In this document: one piece after another, positions 11,850 to 24,500 of the stretch | How the letters are laid out: every line of letters begins with the position of its first letter | How positions within the stretch are numbered: position 1 is the first letter of the stretch | Source of the DNA: Oscarella lobularis | Taxonomy: Eukaryota; Porifera; Homoscleromorpha; Homosclerophorida; Oscarellidae | DNA: 64,000 nt | Direction of reading: 5' to 3' | Assembly (NCBI RefSeq): GCF_947507565.1 | Contig: NC_089178.1 | Location: 2,046,001-2,110,000 of the forward strand | Notes under the pieces: generated by a model | Seen by the model: the letters and a program-made list of their open reading frames with translations, nothing else | Database searches by the model: none | What the model was told of the DNA's origin: nothing | Program-made: the position numbers and the translations under genes

Positions 11850-12688
11850 CTACCCGTCGAGAGGACATCCTTTATATATCAAGCAGACTTCTGTTTCGCC
11901 GTACACGGACGAGACGATGGGATAAAGCGGCGCATCTGTTGGCAAGTCCGCAAAAGCAACGCCAAGAAATCGGTCTCCTTTTTCAAACGACAACGTCCCC
12001 CTATCCATGTCCAATACGGCGCGCACTCGTTCTCCCTTCTAAAAATAGAGAAGACGACGCGCCATGCACTCGACTGATTGACATGAGGACTTTTTTAGAC
12101 CGCGTTTCCTGTCACCTGACACGTGATGGCCAAATTGCGCGGATAGCTGCCGACCGTCTTGCCGCCGTGCCACAATTTATTATCGGACAAATTCCAGCCC
12201 CACGAGTAGCGATTCATGCCCACGAGGCTAATATAGCCGCGCTGCTGGAGCGGCGCGTTTTGCGTCGCGACGCCGACGAGCGCGTGCGATCCGAACGGCT
12301 TTTCCCACCACACCTCCCAGCAGTGGCGTCCCGACGTGAAGCCTTTGCGCGTGCGCGCCGCGTCCGTCGATTGGGGCACGGGACGACGATGGAACGTGAA
12401 GCCGTCGTCTTTGATCGATATGTTCTTCGAGCAATCGTTCGGATTCCAAGCGAAGCAGTAGGCTTGCACTTTCGCTTGGTAGCTCGGAAGAGCTTCTAGT
12501 AGCTCGCTCTTCTGCATCTTTTCGGGTACGAGTACGTAGAATTGGTTTTCCCATATGGAGGAATTCCCGTTGCTTAGCAAGGCGTGCCATCGACGGCACA
12601 CGCGACTACAGACGGCCAGATCGGCGAGATCGAGGCAGAGGAAGAGCTCGATGAGAGCGTCTTCGTGCTCACTGATTTGATCTGCCAT
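11850..12688 (-). CDS. FBXO45-like: F-box/SPRY protein, FBXO45 type (intact copy)
   Basis: Two exons, 12116-12688 and 11850-12038, joined across a 77-bp GT-AG intron, give 253 residues. The N-terminus has an F-box ([21 protein letters not shown]). The rest is a SPRY domain with [40 protein letters not shown] and [14 protein letters not shown]. The second exon encodes the end of the SPRY domain ([18 protein letters not shown], then YKGCPLDG and stop), matching the FBXO45 C-terminus. FBXO45 is the substrate-binding part of a ubiquitin ligase with the RING protein MYCBP2/PAM and acts in neurons in vertebrates; its role here is unknown. The start is the ATG before ADQISE. The 5' flank shares a CACGTGATCTC element with the second copy. 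Confidence 0.9.
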
Positions 12689-12799
12689 CCTAAGCTGGGA
12701 ATTCACGCTTTTAGACGCGCTCTGTCGCGACGACGAGATGGTCGTCAGTGCACGTGATCTCGCTACGTTCCTTGCGCAGGCGTGACGGCGTGACAGCGT

Positions 12800-13050
12800 G
12801 ACAAAAGTAACTGGGGGAGGCTGGGGGGAGGACATTAGAAATAGGAAGAGACAAATAGCTCACGAACGATTTTATTTCATGTCTCAGACGTAAAGGTTTC
12901 ATTTGCTCACAACGACGGTGTTTTCAAGCAAGCAGGTCTAATTAATTAATTATGAAAAGAAATTTTGCATACTGTATACGTAACGCATTTATTTCTTCTA
13001 CTTTTAACAAGGTCATCCTTACCCAAGCCAAAGTCAAACATGCATTTCAA
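12800..13050. repeat. Displaced fragments of CCDC146
   Basis: Sequence from about 12815 (GGGGAGGACATTAGAAATAG) to about 12943 is a direct, slightly diverged copy of CCDC146 around 6880-7022, covering exon and intron alike. Just beyond it, about 13010-13036 is an inverted copy of CCDC146 near 7064-7087: the reverse complement of GTCATCCTTACCCAAG recurs there. The stretch 13050-13100 also resembles 11745-11800, beside the AKR gene. This patchwork sits immediately upstream of the intact FBXO45-like gene. Confidence 0.75.
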
Positions 13051-13100
13051 TTGAGAAGAGGCACGAATTTGAAACGTACGAAAAGAGCTGTTTCTATTTT

Positions 13101-13126
13101 TGTCTCGGTACCTGAGTACCGAGACA
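13101..13126. repeat. Perfect hairpin, 11-bp arms
   Basis: TGTCTCGGTAC, a 4-nt loop (CTGA), then GTACCGAGACA. The arms pair perfectly. It lies between the CCDC146 fragments and an inverted-repeat element, and could be a mobile-element terminus or a structured RNA. There is no poly-T tract to support termination. Confidence 0.8.
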
Positions 13127-13152
13127 TAGTTTTCGGGATGTAAAAAATTACT

Positions 13153-13368
13153 AACGGGCGTACCGGAAAAGTGGTGGGTAGTAGGCTCTCGCGACTGGGT
13201 CCCTCAGGTGTCCGATACATTGTAGTTGTGCACCTGGGTATTTGTTAAGGTCCTTCTCTTTTCGTTTCGGAGAAATTTGGGTCTATTCGTGAAACAGGAT
13301 GTGACGTCACAGAAGTTTGGAATGCTGCGGTCAGAACGGATGGTGTCATGTTTTTCGGTACACCCGTT
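13153..13368. mobile_element. Possible 216-bp MITE-like element
   Basis: AACGGGCGTACCGGAAAA at 13153-13170 and TTTTTCGGTACACCCGTT at 13351-13368 are inverted repeats with 16 of 18 positions complementary, enclosing about 180 bp of non-coding sequence. That size and layout fit a miniature inverted-repeat element. I see no clear target-site duplication and no second copy in the window. The following stretch to 13642 is also non-coding and unassigned. Confidence 0.4.
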
Positions 13369-13642
13369 GTGACAATGCGCTTACCTTTCGGTTTTTTCAA
13401 GGTCGTGCCGATGTGCACTTACCGTTTGCGGCGTTCAGTTTGTTGTTCCGGAGCTTGGGCAAAGTGGTGAAAACTGACATAAGAAATATGTAAGGGATAT
13501 GTGCCCGTGTCTGTCGGGCTTCTGATCGCTCTTCATCATTTAATTCTATACGGGCGGGCCTGGGAGATGGCGTTGTGTCCGTCGCTGCAGCAGTTGAAGC
13601 GACGCTAAGGAGCTCAGCATTGTGACTCGCTGAAATGAGCGA

Positions 13643-16600
13643 AATTTCACTGTAATTTATTACACTAGAGAACAGTTGGCCACTCCATTGTAATTTTTCT
13701 GTAATTTATTACAGGAGAGAACAGTTGACCAGTCCCTTGTAATTTCACTGTAATTTATTACACTAGAGAACAGTTGGCCAGTCTCTTGTAATTTTCCTCT
13801 TACAGGAGAGAACAGTTGGCCAGTCCTTTGTAATTTTCCTGTAATTTATTACAGGAAAGAACAGTTGGCCAGTCCCTTGGAATTTTTCTGTAATTTATTA
13901 CAGGAAAGAACAATTGGCCAGTCCGTTGTAATTTGACTGTAATTTATTACAGGAAAGAACAGTTGGCCAGTCCCTTGTAATTTAACTGTAATTTATTACA
14001 GGAAAGAACAGTTGGCCAGTCCCTTGTAATTTTTCTGTAATTCATTACAGGAGAGAACAGTTGGCCAGTCCCTTGTAATTTCGCTATAATTTATTACAGG
14101 AGAGAACAGTTGGCCAGTCTCTTGTAATTTTCCTCTTACAGGAGAGAACAGTTGGCCAGTCCTTTGTAATTTTCCTGTAATTTATTACAGGAAAGAACAG
14201 TTGGCCAGTCCCTTGGAATTTTTCTGTAATTTATTACAGGAAAGAACAATTGGCCAGTCCGTTGTAATTTGACTGTAATTTATTACAGGAAAGAACAGTT
14301 GGCCAGTCCCTTGTAATTTCACTGTAATTTATTACAGGAAAGAACAGTTGGCCAGTCCCTGTAATTTCGCTATAATTTATTACAGGAGAGAACAGTTGGG
14401 CAGTCTCTTGTAATTTTCCTCTTACAGGAGAGAACAGTTGGCCAGTCCTTTGTAATTTTCCTGTAATTTATTACAGGAAAGAACAGTTGGCCAGTCCCTT
14501 GGAATTTTTCTGTAATTTATTACAGGAAAGAACAATTGGCCAGTCCGTTGTAATTTGACTGTAATTTATTACAGGAAAGAACAGTTGGCCAGTCCCTTGT
14601 AATTTCACTGTAATTTATTACAGGAAAGAACAGTTGGCCAGTCCCTTGTAATTTTTCTGTAATTCATTACAGGAGAGAACAGTTGGCCAGTCCCTTGTAA
14701 TTTTTCTGTAATTTATTACAGGAGAGAACAGTTGGCCAGTCCCTTGTAATTTCACTGTAATTTATTACACTAGTTAACAGTTGGCCAGTCCCTTGTAATT
14801 TTCCTGTAATTTATTACAGAAGAGAACAGTTGGCCAGCCCCTTGTAATTTCACTGTAATTTATTACAGGAGAGAGCATTTGGCCAGTCCCTTGTAATTTT
14901 CCTGTAATTTATTACAGGACAGAACAGTTGGCCAGTCCCTTGTAATTTCACTGTAATTTATTACAGGAAAGAACAGTTGGCCAGTCCCTGTAATTTCGCT
15001 ATAATTTATTACAGGAGAGAACAGTTGGGCAGTCTCTTGTAATTTTCCTCTTACAGGAGAGAACAGTTGGCCAGTCCTTTGTAATTTTTCTGTAATTTAT
15101 TACAGGAAAGAACAATTGGCCAGTCCGTTGTAATTTGACTGTAATTTATTACAGGAAAGAACAGTTGGCCAGTCCCTTGTAATTTAACTGTAATTTATTA
15201 CAGGAAAGAACAGTTGGCCAGTCCCTTGTAATTTTTCTGTAATTCATTACAGGAGAGAACAGTTGGCCAGTCCCTTGTAATTTCGCTATAATTTATTACA
15301 GGAGAGAACAGTTGGCCAGTCTCTTGTAATTTTCCTCTTACAGGAGAGAACAGTTGGCCAGTCCTTTGTAATTTTCCTGTAATTTATTACAGGAAAGAAC
15401 AGTTGGCCAGTCCCTTGGAATTTTTCTGTAATTTATTACAGGAAAGAACAATTGGCCAGTCCGTTGTAATTTGACTGTAATTTATTACAGGAAAGAACAG
15501 TTGGCCAGTCCCTTGTAATTTCACTGTAATTTATTACAGGAAAGAACAGTTGGCCAGTCCCTGTAATTTCGCTATAATTTATTACAGGAGAGAACAGTTG
15601 GGCAGTCTCTTGTAATTTTCCTCTTACAGGAGAGAACAGTTGGCCAGTCCTTTGTAATTTTCCTGTAATTTATTACAGGAAAGAACAGTTGGCCAGTCCC
15701 TTGGAATTTTTCTGTAATTTATTACAGGAAAGAACAATTGGCCAGTCCGTTGTAATTTGACTGTAATTTATTACAGGAAAGAACAGTTGGCCAGTCCCTT
15801 GTAATTTCACTGTAATTTATTACAGGAAAGAACAGTTGGCCAGTCCCTTGTAATTTTTCTGTAATTCATTACAGGAGAGAACAGTTGGCCAGTCCCTTGT
15901 AATTTTTCTGTAATTTATTACAGGAGAGAACAGTTGGCCAGTCCCTTGTAATTTCACTGTAATTTATTACACTAGTTAACAGTTGGCCAGTCCCTTGTAA
16001 TTTTCCTGTAATTTATTACAGAAGAGAACAGTTGGCCAGCCCCTTGTAATTTCACTGTAATTTATTACAGGAGAGAGCATTTGGCCAGTCCCTTGTAATT
16101 TTCCTGTAATTTATTACAGGACAGAACAGTTGGCCAGTCCCTTGTAATTTCCTGTAATTTATTACAGGAGAGAACAGTTGGCCAGTCCCTTGTAATTTCA
16201 CTGTAATTTATTACAGGAGAGAACAGTTGGCCTGTCCCTTGTAATTTCACTGTAATTTATTACAGGTGAGAACATTTTGCCATTTCCTTGTAATTTCACT
16301 GTAATTTATTACAGAAAAGAACAGTTGGCCAGTCCCTTGTAATTTTCCTGTAATTTATTACAGGACAGAACAGTTGGCCAGTCCCTTGTAATTTCCTGTA
16401 ATTTATTACAGGAGAGAACAGTTGGCCAGTCCCTTGTAATTTCACTGTAATTTATTACAGGTGAGAGCATTTTGCCATTTCCTTGTAATTTCACTGTAAT
16501 TTATTACAGAAAAGAACAGTTGGCCAGTCCCTTGTATTTTTCCTGTAATTTATTACAGGAGAGAACAGTTGGCCAGTCTCTTGTAATTTCCTGTAATTTA

Positions 16601-19600
16601 TTACAGGAGAGAACAGTTGGCCAGTCCCTTGTAATTTTCCTGTAATTTATTACAGGAGAGAGCAGTTGGCCAGTCCCTTGTAATTTTCCTGTAATTTATT
16701 ACAGGTGAGAACATTTGGCCATTTCCTTGTAATTTCACTGTATTTTATTACAGGAGAGAACAGTTGGCCAGTCCCTTGTAATTTCCTGTAATTTATTACA
16801 GGAGAGAACAGATGGCCAGGTCCTATTAATTTCACTGTAATTTATTACAGGTGAGAACATTTGGCCATTCCATTGTAATTTCACTGTAATTTATTACAGG
16901 AGAGAACAGTTGGCCAGCCCCTTGTAATTTCACTGTAATTTATTACAGGAGAGAGCATTTGGCCAGTCCCTTGTAATTTTCCTGTAATTTATTACAGGAC
17001 AGAACAGTTGGCCAGTCCCTTGTAATTTCCTGTAATTTATTACAGGAGAGAACAGTTGGCCAGTCCCTTGTAATTTCACTGTAATTTATTACAGGAGAGA
17101 ACAGTTGGCCAGTCCCTTGTAATTTCACTGTAATTTATTACAGGTGAGAACATTTTGCCATTTCCTTGTAATTTCACTGTAATTTATTACAGAAAAGAAC
17201 AGTTGGCCAGTCCCTTGTAATTTTCCTGTAATTTATTACAGGACAGAACAGTTGGCCAGTCCCTTGTAATTTCCTGTAATTTATTACAGGAGAGAACAGT
17301 TGGCCAGTCCCTTGTAATTTCACTGTAATTTATTACAGGTGAGAGCATTTTGCCATTTCCTTGTAATTTCACTGTAATTTATTACAGAAAAGAACAGTTG
17401 GCCAGTCCCTTGTATTTTTCCTGTAATTTATTACAGGAGAGAACAGTTGGCCAGTCTCTTGTAATTTCCTGTAATTTATTACAGGAGAGAACAGTTGGCC
17501 AGTCCCTTGTAATTTTCCTGTAATTTATTACAGGAGAGAGCAGTTGGCCAGTCCCTTGTAATTTTCCTGTAATTTATTACAGGTGAGAACATTTGGCCAT
17601 TTCCTTGTAATTTCACTGTAATTTATTACAGGAGAGAGCAGTTGGCCAGTCCCTTGTAATTTTATTACACGTGAGAACATTTGGCCATTTCCTTGTAATT
17701 TCACTGTAATTTATTACAGGAGAGAACAGTTGGCCAGTCCCTTGTAATTTCACTGTAATTTATAACACTAGTGAACAGTTTGCCAGTCCCTTGTAATTTT
17801 CCTTTAATTTATTACAGGTGAGAACATTTGGCCATTCCCTTGTAATTTCACTGTAATTTATTACAGGAGAGAACAGTTGGCCAGTCCCTTGTAATTTTCC
17901 TGTATTGTATTACAGAAAAGAACAGTTGGCATGTCCCTTGTAATTTCACTGTAATTTATTACAGGAGGGAACATTTGGCCAGTCCTTTGTAATTTTCCTG
18001 TAATTTATTACAGGAGAGAACAGTTGGCCAGTCCCTTGTAATTTCCTGTAATTTATTACAGGAGAGAACAGTTGGCCAGTCCATAGTAATTTCCTGTAAT
18101 TTATTACAGGAGAGAACATTTGGCCATTCCCTTGTAATTTCACTGTAATTTATTACAGGAGAGAACAGTTGGCCAGTCCCTTGTAATTTTCCTGTATTGT
18201 ATTACAGAAAAGAACAGTTGGCATGTCCCTTGTAATTTCACTGTAATTTATTACAGGAGGGAACATTTGGCCAGTCCTTTGTAATTTTCCTGTAATTTAT
18301 TACAGGAGAGAACAGTTGGCCAGTCCCTTGTAATTTCCTGTAATTTATTACAGGAGAGAACAGTTGGCCAGTCCATAGTAATTTCCTGTAATTTATTACA
18401 GGAGAGAACATTTGGCCATTCCCTTGTAATTTCACTGTAATTTATTACAGGAGAGAACAGTTGGCCAGTCCCTTGTAATTTTCCTGTATTGTATTACAGA
18501 AAAGAACAGTTGGCCAGTCCCTTATATTTTCACTGTAATTTATTACAGGAGAGAACAGTTGGCCAGTCCCTTGTAATTTCCTGTAATTTATTACAGGAGA
18601 GAACAGTTGGCCAGTCCCTTGTAATTTCACTGTAATTCATTACACGAGAGAACAGTTGGCCAGTCCCTTGTAATTTCACTTTAATTTATTACACGAGAGA
18701 ACAGTTGGCCAGTCCCTTCTAATTTCACTGTAATTTATTACACTAGATAACAGTTGGCCAGTCCCTTGTAATTTCCTGTAATTTATTACAGGTGAGAACA
18801 TTTGGCCATTCCATTGTAATTTCACTGTAATTTATTACAGGAGAGAACAGTTGGCCAGTCCCTTGTAATTTCCTGTAATTTATTACAGGTGAGAACATTT
18901 GGCCATTCCATTGTAATTTCACTGTAATTTATTACAGGAGAGAACAGTTGGCCAGTCCCTTGTAATTTCCTGTAATTTATTACAGGAGAGAACAGTTGGC
19001 CAGTCCCTTGTGATTTCACTGTAATTTATTACACTAGTGAACAGTTGGCCAGTCTCTTGTAATTTTCCTGTATTTTATTACATGTGATAACATTTGGCCA
19101 TTCCCTTGTAATTTCACTGTAATTTATTACAGGAGAGAACAGTTGGCCAGTCCCTTGTAATTTTCCTGTATTGTATTACAGAAAAGAAAAGTTGGCCAGT
19201 CCCTTGTAATTTCACTGTAATTTACTACACGAGAGAACAGTTGGCCAGTCCCTTCTAATTTCACTGTAATTTATTACAGGTGAGAACATTTGGCCATTCT
19301 ATTGTAATTTCACTGTAATTTATTACAGGAGAGAACAGTTGGCCAGTCCCTTGTAATTTCACTGTAATTTATTACACTAGTGAACAGTTGGCCAGTCCCT
19401 TGTAATTTTCCTGTAATTTATTACAGGTGAGAACATTTGGCCATTCCCTTGTAATTTCACTGTAATTTATTACAGGAGAGAACAGTTGGCCAGTCTCTTG
19501 TAATTTTTCTGTAAATTATTACAGGAAAGAACAATTGGCCAGTCCCTTGTAATTTTTCTGTAATTTATTATAGGAGAGAACAGTTGGCCAGTCCCTTGTA

Positions 19601-20245
19601 ATTTCACTGTAATTTATTACACTAGTGAACAGTTGGCCAGTCCCTTGTAATTTTTCTTTAATTTATTACAGGTGAGAACATTTGGCCATTCCCTTGTAAT
19701 TTCACTGTAATTTATTACAGGAGAGAACAGTCGGCCAGTCCCTTGTAATTTTCCTGTATTGTATTACAGAAAAGAACAGTTGGCCAGTCCCTTGTAATTT
19801 CAGTGTAATTTATTACAGGAGAGAACAGTTGGCCAGTCCCTTGTAATTTCCTCTAATTTATTACAGGAGAGAACAGTTGGCCAGTCCCTTGTAATTTCAC
19901 TGTAATTTATTACAGGAGAGAACAGTTGGCCAGTCCCTTGTAATTTCACTGTAATTTATTACACGAGAGAACAGTTGGCCAGTCCCTTGTAATTTCACTG
20001 TAATTTATTACACTAGTGAACAGTTGGCCAGTCCCTTGTAATTTTCCTGTAATTTATTAGAGGAGAGAACAGTTGGCCAGTCCCTTGTAATTTTTCTGGA
20101 ATTTATTACAGGAAAGAACTGTTGGACAGTCCCTTGTAATTTCACTGTAATTTATTACAGGAGAGAACAGTTGGCCACTCTCTTGTATTTTTTCTGTAAT
20201 TTATTACAGGAGAGAAGAGTTGGCCAGTCCCTTGTAATTATTCTG
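13643..20245. repeat. ~49-bp tandem satellite, 6.6 kb
   Basis: More than 130 copies of a ~48-50 bp unit: GTAATTTCACTGTAATTTATTACAGGAGAGAACAGTTGGCCAGTCCCTT with variants (CACTAG for CAGGAG; TTTTCCTG, TTTCACTG or TTTCCTG before TAATTTATT). Every unit contains TGTAATTTATTACA, a near-perfect palindrome (TGTAAT-TT-ATTACA). Higher-order structure is clear: 16065-16500 repeats at 16943-17378 (878-bp offset), 17946-18143 repeats at 18238-18435 (292 bp), and a variant block recurs through 13800-15900. Open frames on the - strand are repeat artefacts. The array separates the two FBXO45-like copies. Confidence 0.97.
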
Positions 20246-20448
20246 TATGATTGAGGAAGAGAAGAATACTTGATCATCGATGATAGTATTCATCATCATC
20301 ACCATCAAGTACCCTTCTCTTTTTTCCTTCACGTTGCACTCTGCTTTATATTTTACTGTTACACCTGCAATTTCATGCAATACAAACCGAGACATTTTTC
20401 CAAACTAAAACTTGTTTCTTTAGCCATATACTGTAGATCTTTCAAGAA
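20246..20448. other. Short non-coding flank after satellite
   Basis: About 200 bp with a CATCATCATCACCATC run and a short inverted pair TACTTGAT/ATCAAGTA (20268-20309). No gene is seen. It abuts the last exon of the second FBXO45-like copy. Confidence 0.6.
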
Positions 20449-21278
20449 CTACCCGTCGAGGGGGTATCCTTTATATATCAAGCAGACTTCTGTTTCGGCG
20501 TACGCGGTTGAGACGATGGGATAAAGCGGCGTATCTGTTGGCAAGTCCGCAAAAGCAACGCCAAGAAATTGATCTCCTTTTTCAAACGACAACGTCCCCC
20601 TATCCATGTCCAATACGGCACGCACTCGTTCTCCTTTCTAGAAGAACCCAACAGAGAAGAACCCGACTGATTGACATGAGGACTTTTTTGCACCGCGTTT
20701 CCTGTCACCTGACACGTGATGGCCAAATTGCGCGGATAGCTGCCGACCATCCTGCTGCCGTGCCACAATTTATTATCGGACAAATCCCAGCCTCACGAGT
20801 AGCGATTCATGCCCACGAGGCAGATGCTGGCGACGTGATAGATCGGCGCTTCTCGCGTCGCGACGCCGACGGCTTCGTGCGATCCGAACGGCTTTTCCCA
20901 CCACACCTCCCAGCAGTGGCGTCCCGACGTGAAGCCTTTGCGCGTGCGTGCTCCCTCCGTCGTTAGTTGGCCTACGGGACGACGATAGAACGTGAAGCCG
21001 TCGTTTTTGATTGATACTTTCTTCGAGCAATCGTTCGGATTCCAAGCGTAGAAGTAGGCTTGCACCTTCGCCTGGTAGCTCGGAAGCTCTTCTAGTGGCT
21101 TGCTCTTCTGCATCGTTTCGGGTACGAGCATGCAGAATTGGTTTTCCCATATGGAGGAATTCCCGTTGCTTAGCAAAGCGTGCCATCGACGGCACACGCG
21201 ACTACAGACGGCGAGATCGGCGAGATCGAGGTAGAGGAAGAGCTCGAAAAGAGTGTCTTCACTGATTTGATCTGCCAT
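20449..21278 (-). pseudogene. FBXO45-like: F-box/SPRY FBXO45-type copy 2, nonsense mutation
   Basis: A duplicate of the gene at 11850-12688 with the same structure: exon 1 at 20709-21278, exon 2 at 20449-20637 (189 nt, same length), intron 71 bp. Both reading frames are otherwise open and splice sites are kept. The conserved Trp of NRYSWGW is TGA (20793-20795, one base from TGG), so translation would stop within the SPRY domain after 161 residues. Because the sequence after the stop is still open and conserved, the lesion must be recent, or the codon is a sequencing error, or it is read through. It lies divergent from laminin chain A with 230 bp between the start codons. Confidence 0.88.
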
Positions 21279-21508
21279 ATTTTAGAAGCGCTCTGTGGAC
21301 GACGAGCGCACGTGATCTCACGGGGTCTCGCGTGCTCTCGCTACGTTCCTTGCGCAGGCGTGACGGCGCGGCCCCCAAGTTCTTTTCCCGCAGAGAGACT
21401 CTTCGTCGTTCTTCGAAGTAGTCGAGAGCGACGGGTCAGCAACTAGGTTTCTATTATCGAAGCGAGCTTTTTGACGACAGAGCGCTCCAGCGAAGGCGCG
21501 CGAGAACG

Positions 21509-24500
21509 ATGCAAGGAATTAGGAGGCGGATCCTGACGGCGCTCATGCTCGTCGTCTGCGTCCCATCTCGACTGGCTCAAATTTGCGCCGACGGTCGCAG
21601 CGGATCAGCGATATGTCCTTCTTTCGGAGAACTCCTCAACACGGGAACGATAACAGCGAGCAGCACATGCGGATCGCCCTCGAGCAATTTTTGCTACACC
21701 GATCCCCTCACGTCGACAAGAGACTGCAATAACGTCTGCGACGCGACCAATCGGCATCCGCCCGCCCATATGCTCGATTTCAGGGATTCGACGACTTGGT
21801 GGCAGTCGAAGAACGGCGACGAAATCGTTGAGATTGAGTACGAGTTTCCGGGGAACAAAACGTACGAGATCGATTACATTGCTATATATTTTCGGGGATA
21901 TCTTCCGGAATCGTTTTCCCTGCTCAAATCGCCAGACTTTGAAGCAACGTTAGAGACGTATCAATTCTATTCCTATTCGTGTCGGGATACGTATGGCGTG
22001 GCGCCTGATCAAGTCATTTTTGACGTCACGACTTCAATTTGTGACGATTTAAGCGATTCGACTAGCCCGGTGATTGAGTTTCGACCTTTGGAAGGTCGTC
22101 CGAGTGGATCTGGCAGAGAAGCTTGGATAACGGCAACTACACTCCAACTTCATTTCCGAGCTGTCCAAACAAACTCTTCTGACAACAGAGACATCTACTA
22201 CGCAATTGAAACGCTCGAAGTCTTGGCTTCATGCAAGTGCAACGGCCACGCTGACAAATGTCTTCAAAATGCAATAACTGGGCAACGATACTGTGATTGT
22301 CAGCATAACACCCAGGGAATCGACTGTGAAGCGTGCTTGCCGTTCTACAATAACAAGCCATATGAACAGGGAAGCGAGTGCGAAGGTACGTTACACACGC
22401 ATTTGTACGTGCATCTGCTTACGTCGTTTCTTCTATATGTAGCTTGTAGTTGTCATGAGCATAGCAGTGCATGTCAATTCAACCAGACCCTGTATGAGAT
22501 GAATGGGAATAAGGATGGGGGCGTCTGTACCAATTGCCAGCACAATACAGCAGGAAATCAGTGCAATCACTGTGCACCTATGTATTACCCAAACAGCTCG
22601 CTGCCGCTGACGCATCCTAATCTCTGTCTCGGTACGTCATAAATATGATTTTGCGTTTATAGTCTCATCAGGAGGTAATTATTAATTAGAGTGCGATTGT
22701 TTTCTTGCTGGTGTCGAAGGAGGCGAGTTGGATTGCGAGAAAGAGTTGAATGACAGCCTAGGCAACTGCTTGTGCAAAACGAATGTCATGGGTCGACGCT
22801 GCGATGAATGCAAAATCGGTTTCTGGAATCTAACACAATCCAACCCAGATGGCTGTTCAGGTAAGAAAAAAGAAAAGGGGGGACGTCATTAGTATTAAAA
22901 AACTATTATTTTCATTTACGCAGACTGCGGCTGTAATTTGGCTGGAACCGTGAACGGCAACTTAGCATGCGACACGACGACGGGCCAATGCGAGTGCAAG
23001 ACAAACGTCGAAGAACGCACTTGCGACTCGTGCAAAGACGGCTACTACAACATGACCCAAAACAACGCTGACGGCTGCACACCTTGCGACTGCAACGGAG
23101 GCGGTTCTCTCGATCATATCTGCGATAAAACGACGGGTCAGTGTTCGTGCCGCGACGGCGTAGCGGGACGCGACTGCTCCGAACCGATCGCCAATACCTT
23201 CTTACCGCCTTTGGACTATAATCTCTACGAAGCCGAATCGTCCAACGACGGCTCGGCAACGCCGGTTTCATTTAGTCGAGGCGCTGGAACGATTTTCACT
23301 GGCACCGGCTACGCGGCAGCGAAAGTCAACGACTCGGTCATCTTCTCGTCAGTGACTGTGCCCAAAGGCGTAGAATATCAGCTCGTCATTCGGTACACGT
23401 ATAACGATTCGATGCCGTGGAGTTCTGCGCGAGTCTCCATCGTTCCCTCCGGTGGAAGTGGAATGGGATCGTTGCCGGTTTGTTCTGAAGAAAATCGAAC
23501 GTCCGTGGCGATGCTAGAGGATCTTTCAACTGGCGAAGGGATTGCCCTTGTCGTTCCCTTTGTCAGTTGTCTTCGTGCTGGCGTCAATTATACTGTTGGA
23601 ATTGCGTTTCTTCGCTCGGGAAGTGGTCAACCAGACGCTACGTTCTTTGTTGATTCGCTTCACGTTCTCCCCGTCGTTGACGTGAATAATTTTGACTATT
23701 TTGCGCAAGATTCGATTGCCAACGCGATGTTCGTCTCTGCCGACTGCCAGACAGCGAGACTCACGGTCGAAGGAGGAATGAGCGAGGATCCCATATGCAG
23801 AACAATAGTTTCGGGCATCTCTGCCGAATTATATGGAAAATCACTAGGTAAGTCTTTTCTGGTCTGCGAGAGCCGCTACATTTTGGTGATCTTTTAGATT
23901 GTAACTGCAATTCGGTTGGATCGACGGGAAACACGTGCAATTCGTACACAGGCCAATGTTCGTGTCAATCATTCGTCTTTGGACGTACTTGCGACTCGTG
24001 TCTACCCGCCTATCATTCCCTCTCTTCCGTCGGATGCCTAGCTTGCGCTTGCAAGACGGCTGGCTCGCAAAGCGACGTCTGTGACGTGGAATCCGGTAAC
24101 TGTTCGTGTATCGATCTCGTCCAAGGGCAGCAATGCGATCATTGCGTGGATGATTATTTTGGTTTTAATACGCCGACTGGATGCCAGCCTTGCCACTGCA
24201 ACGTCACCGGCTCGACGTCGACGCAGTGCGACAACGCTGGCCAGTGTGACTGCAAGTTCGGCGTCGACGGAATCAAGTGCACGCACTGCGCGAGCGGCTT
24301 CTACAACTTCTCCACATCTGGCTGCACGTGCGTGATAAAAATACTAATTATTATAATCATAGAACGAGGTCCTCTTTTTTTTCTAGGAGCTGTGACTGCA
24401 ATGTAGCCGGCTCCCTTAGCTCCGATTGCTCGTCGACGGGAGTCTGCTCTTGCAAGCAAAACGTCGACGTCGAGACGACGATCAAATGCGACGTATGCAA

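Noticed and set aside
16065-19019. Series of 61-65 residue minus-strand open frames with a repeated NYSEITRDWPTVLSC-type peptide
   Set aside because: They are translations of the 49-bp satellite and exist only because the unit length and composition avoid stops; units of 48 and 50 bp break the frame and there is no start or splice context.
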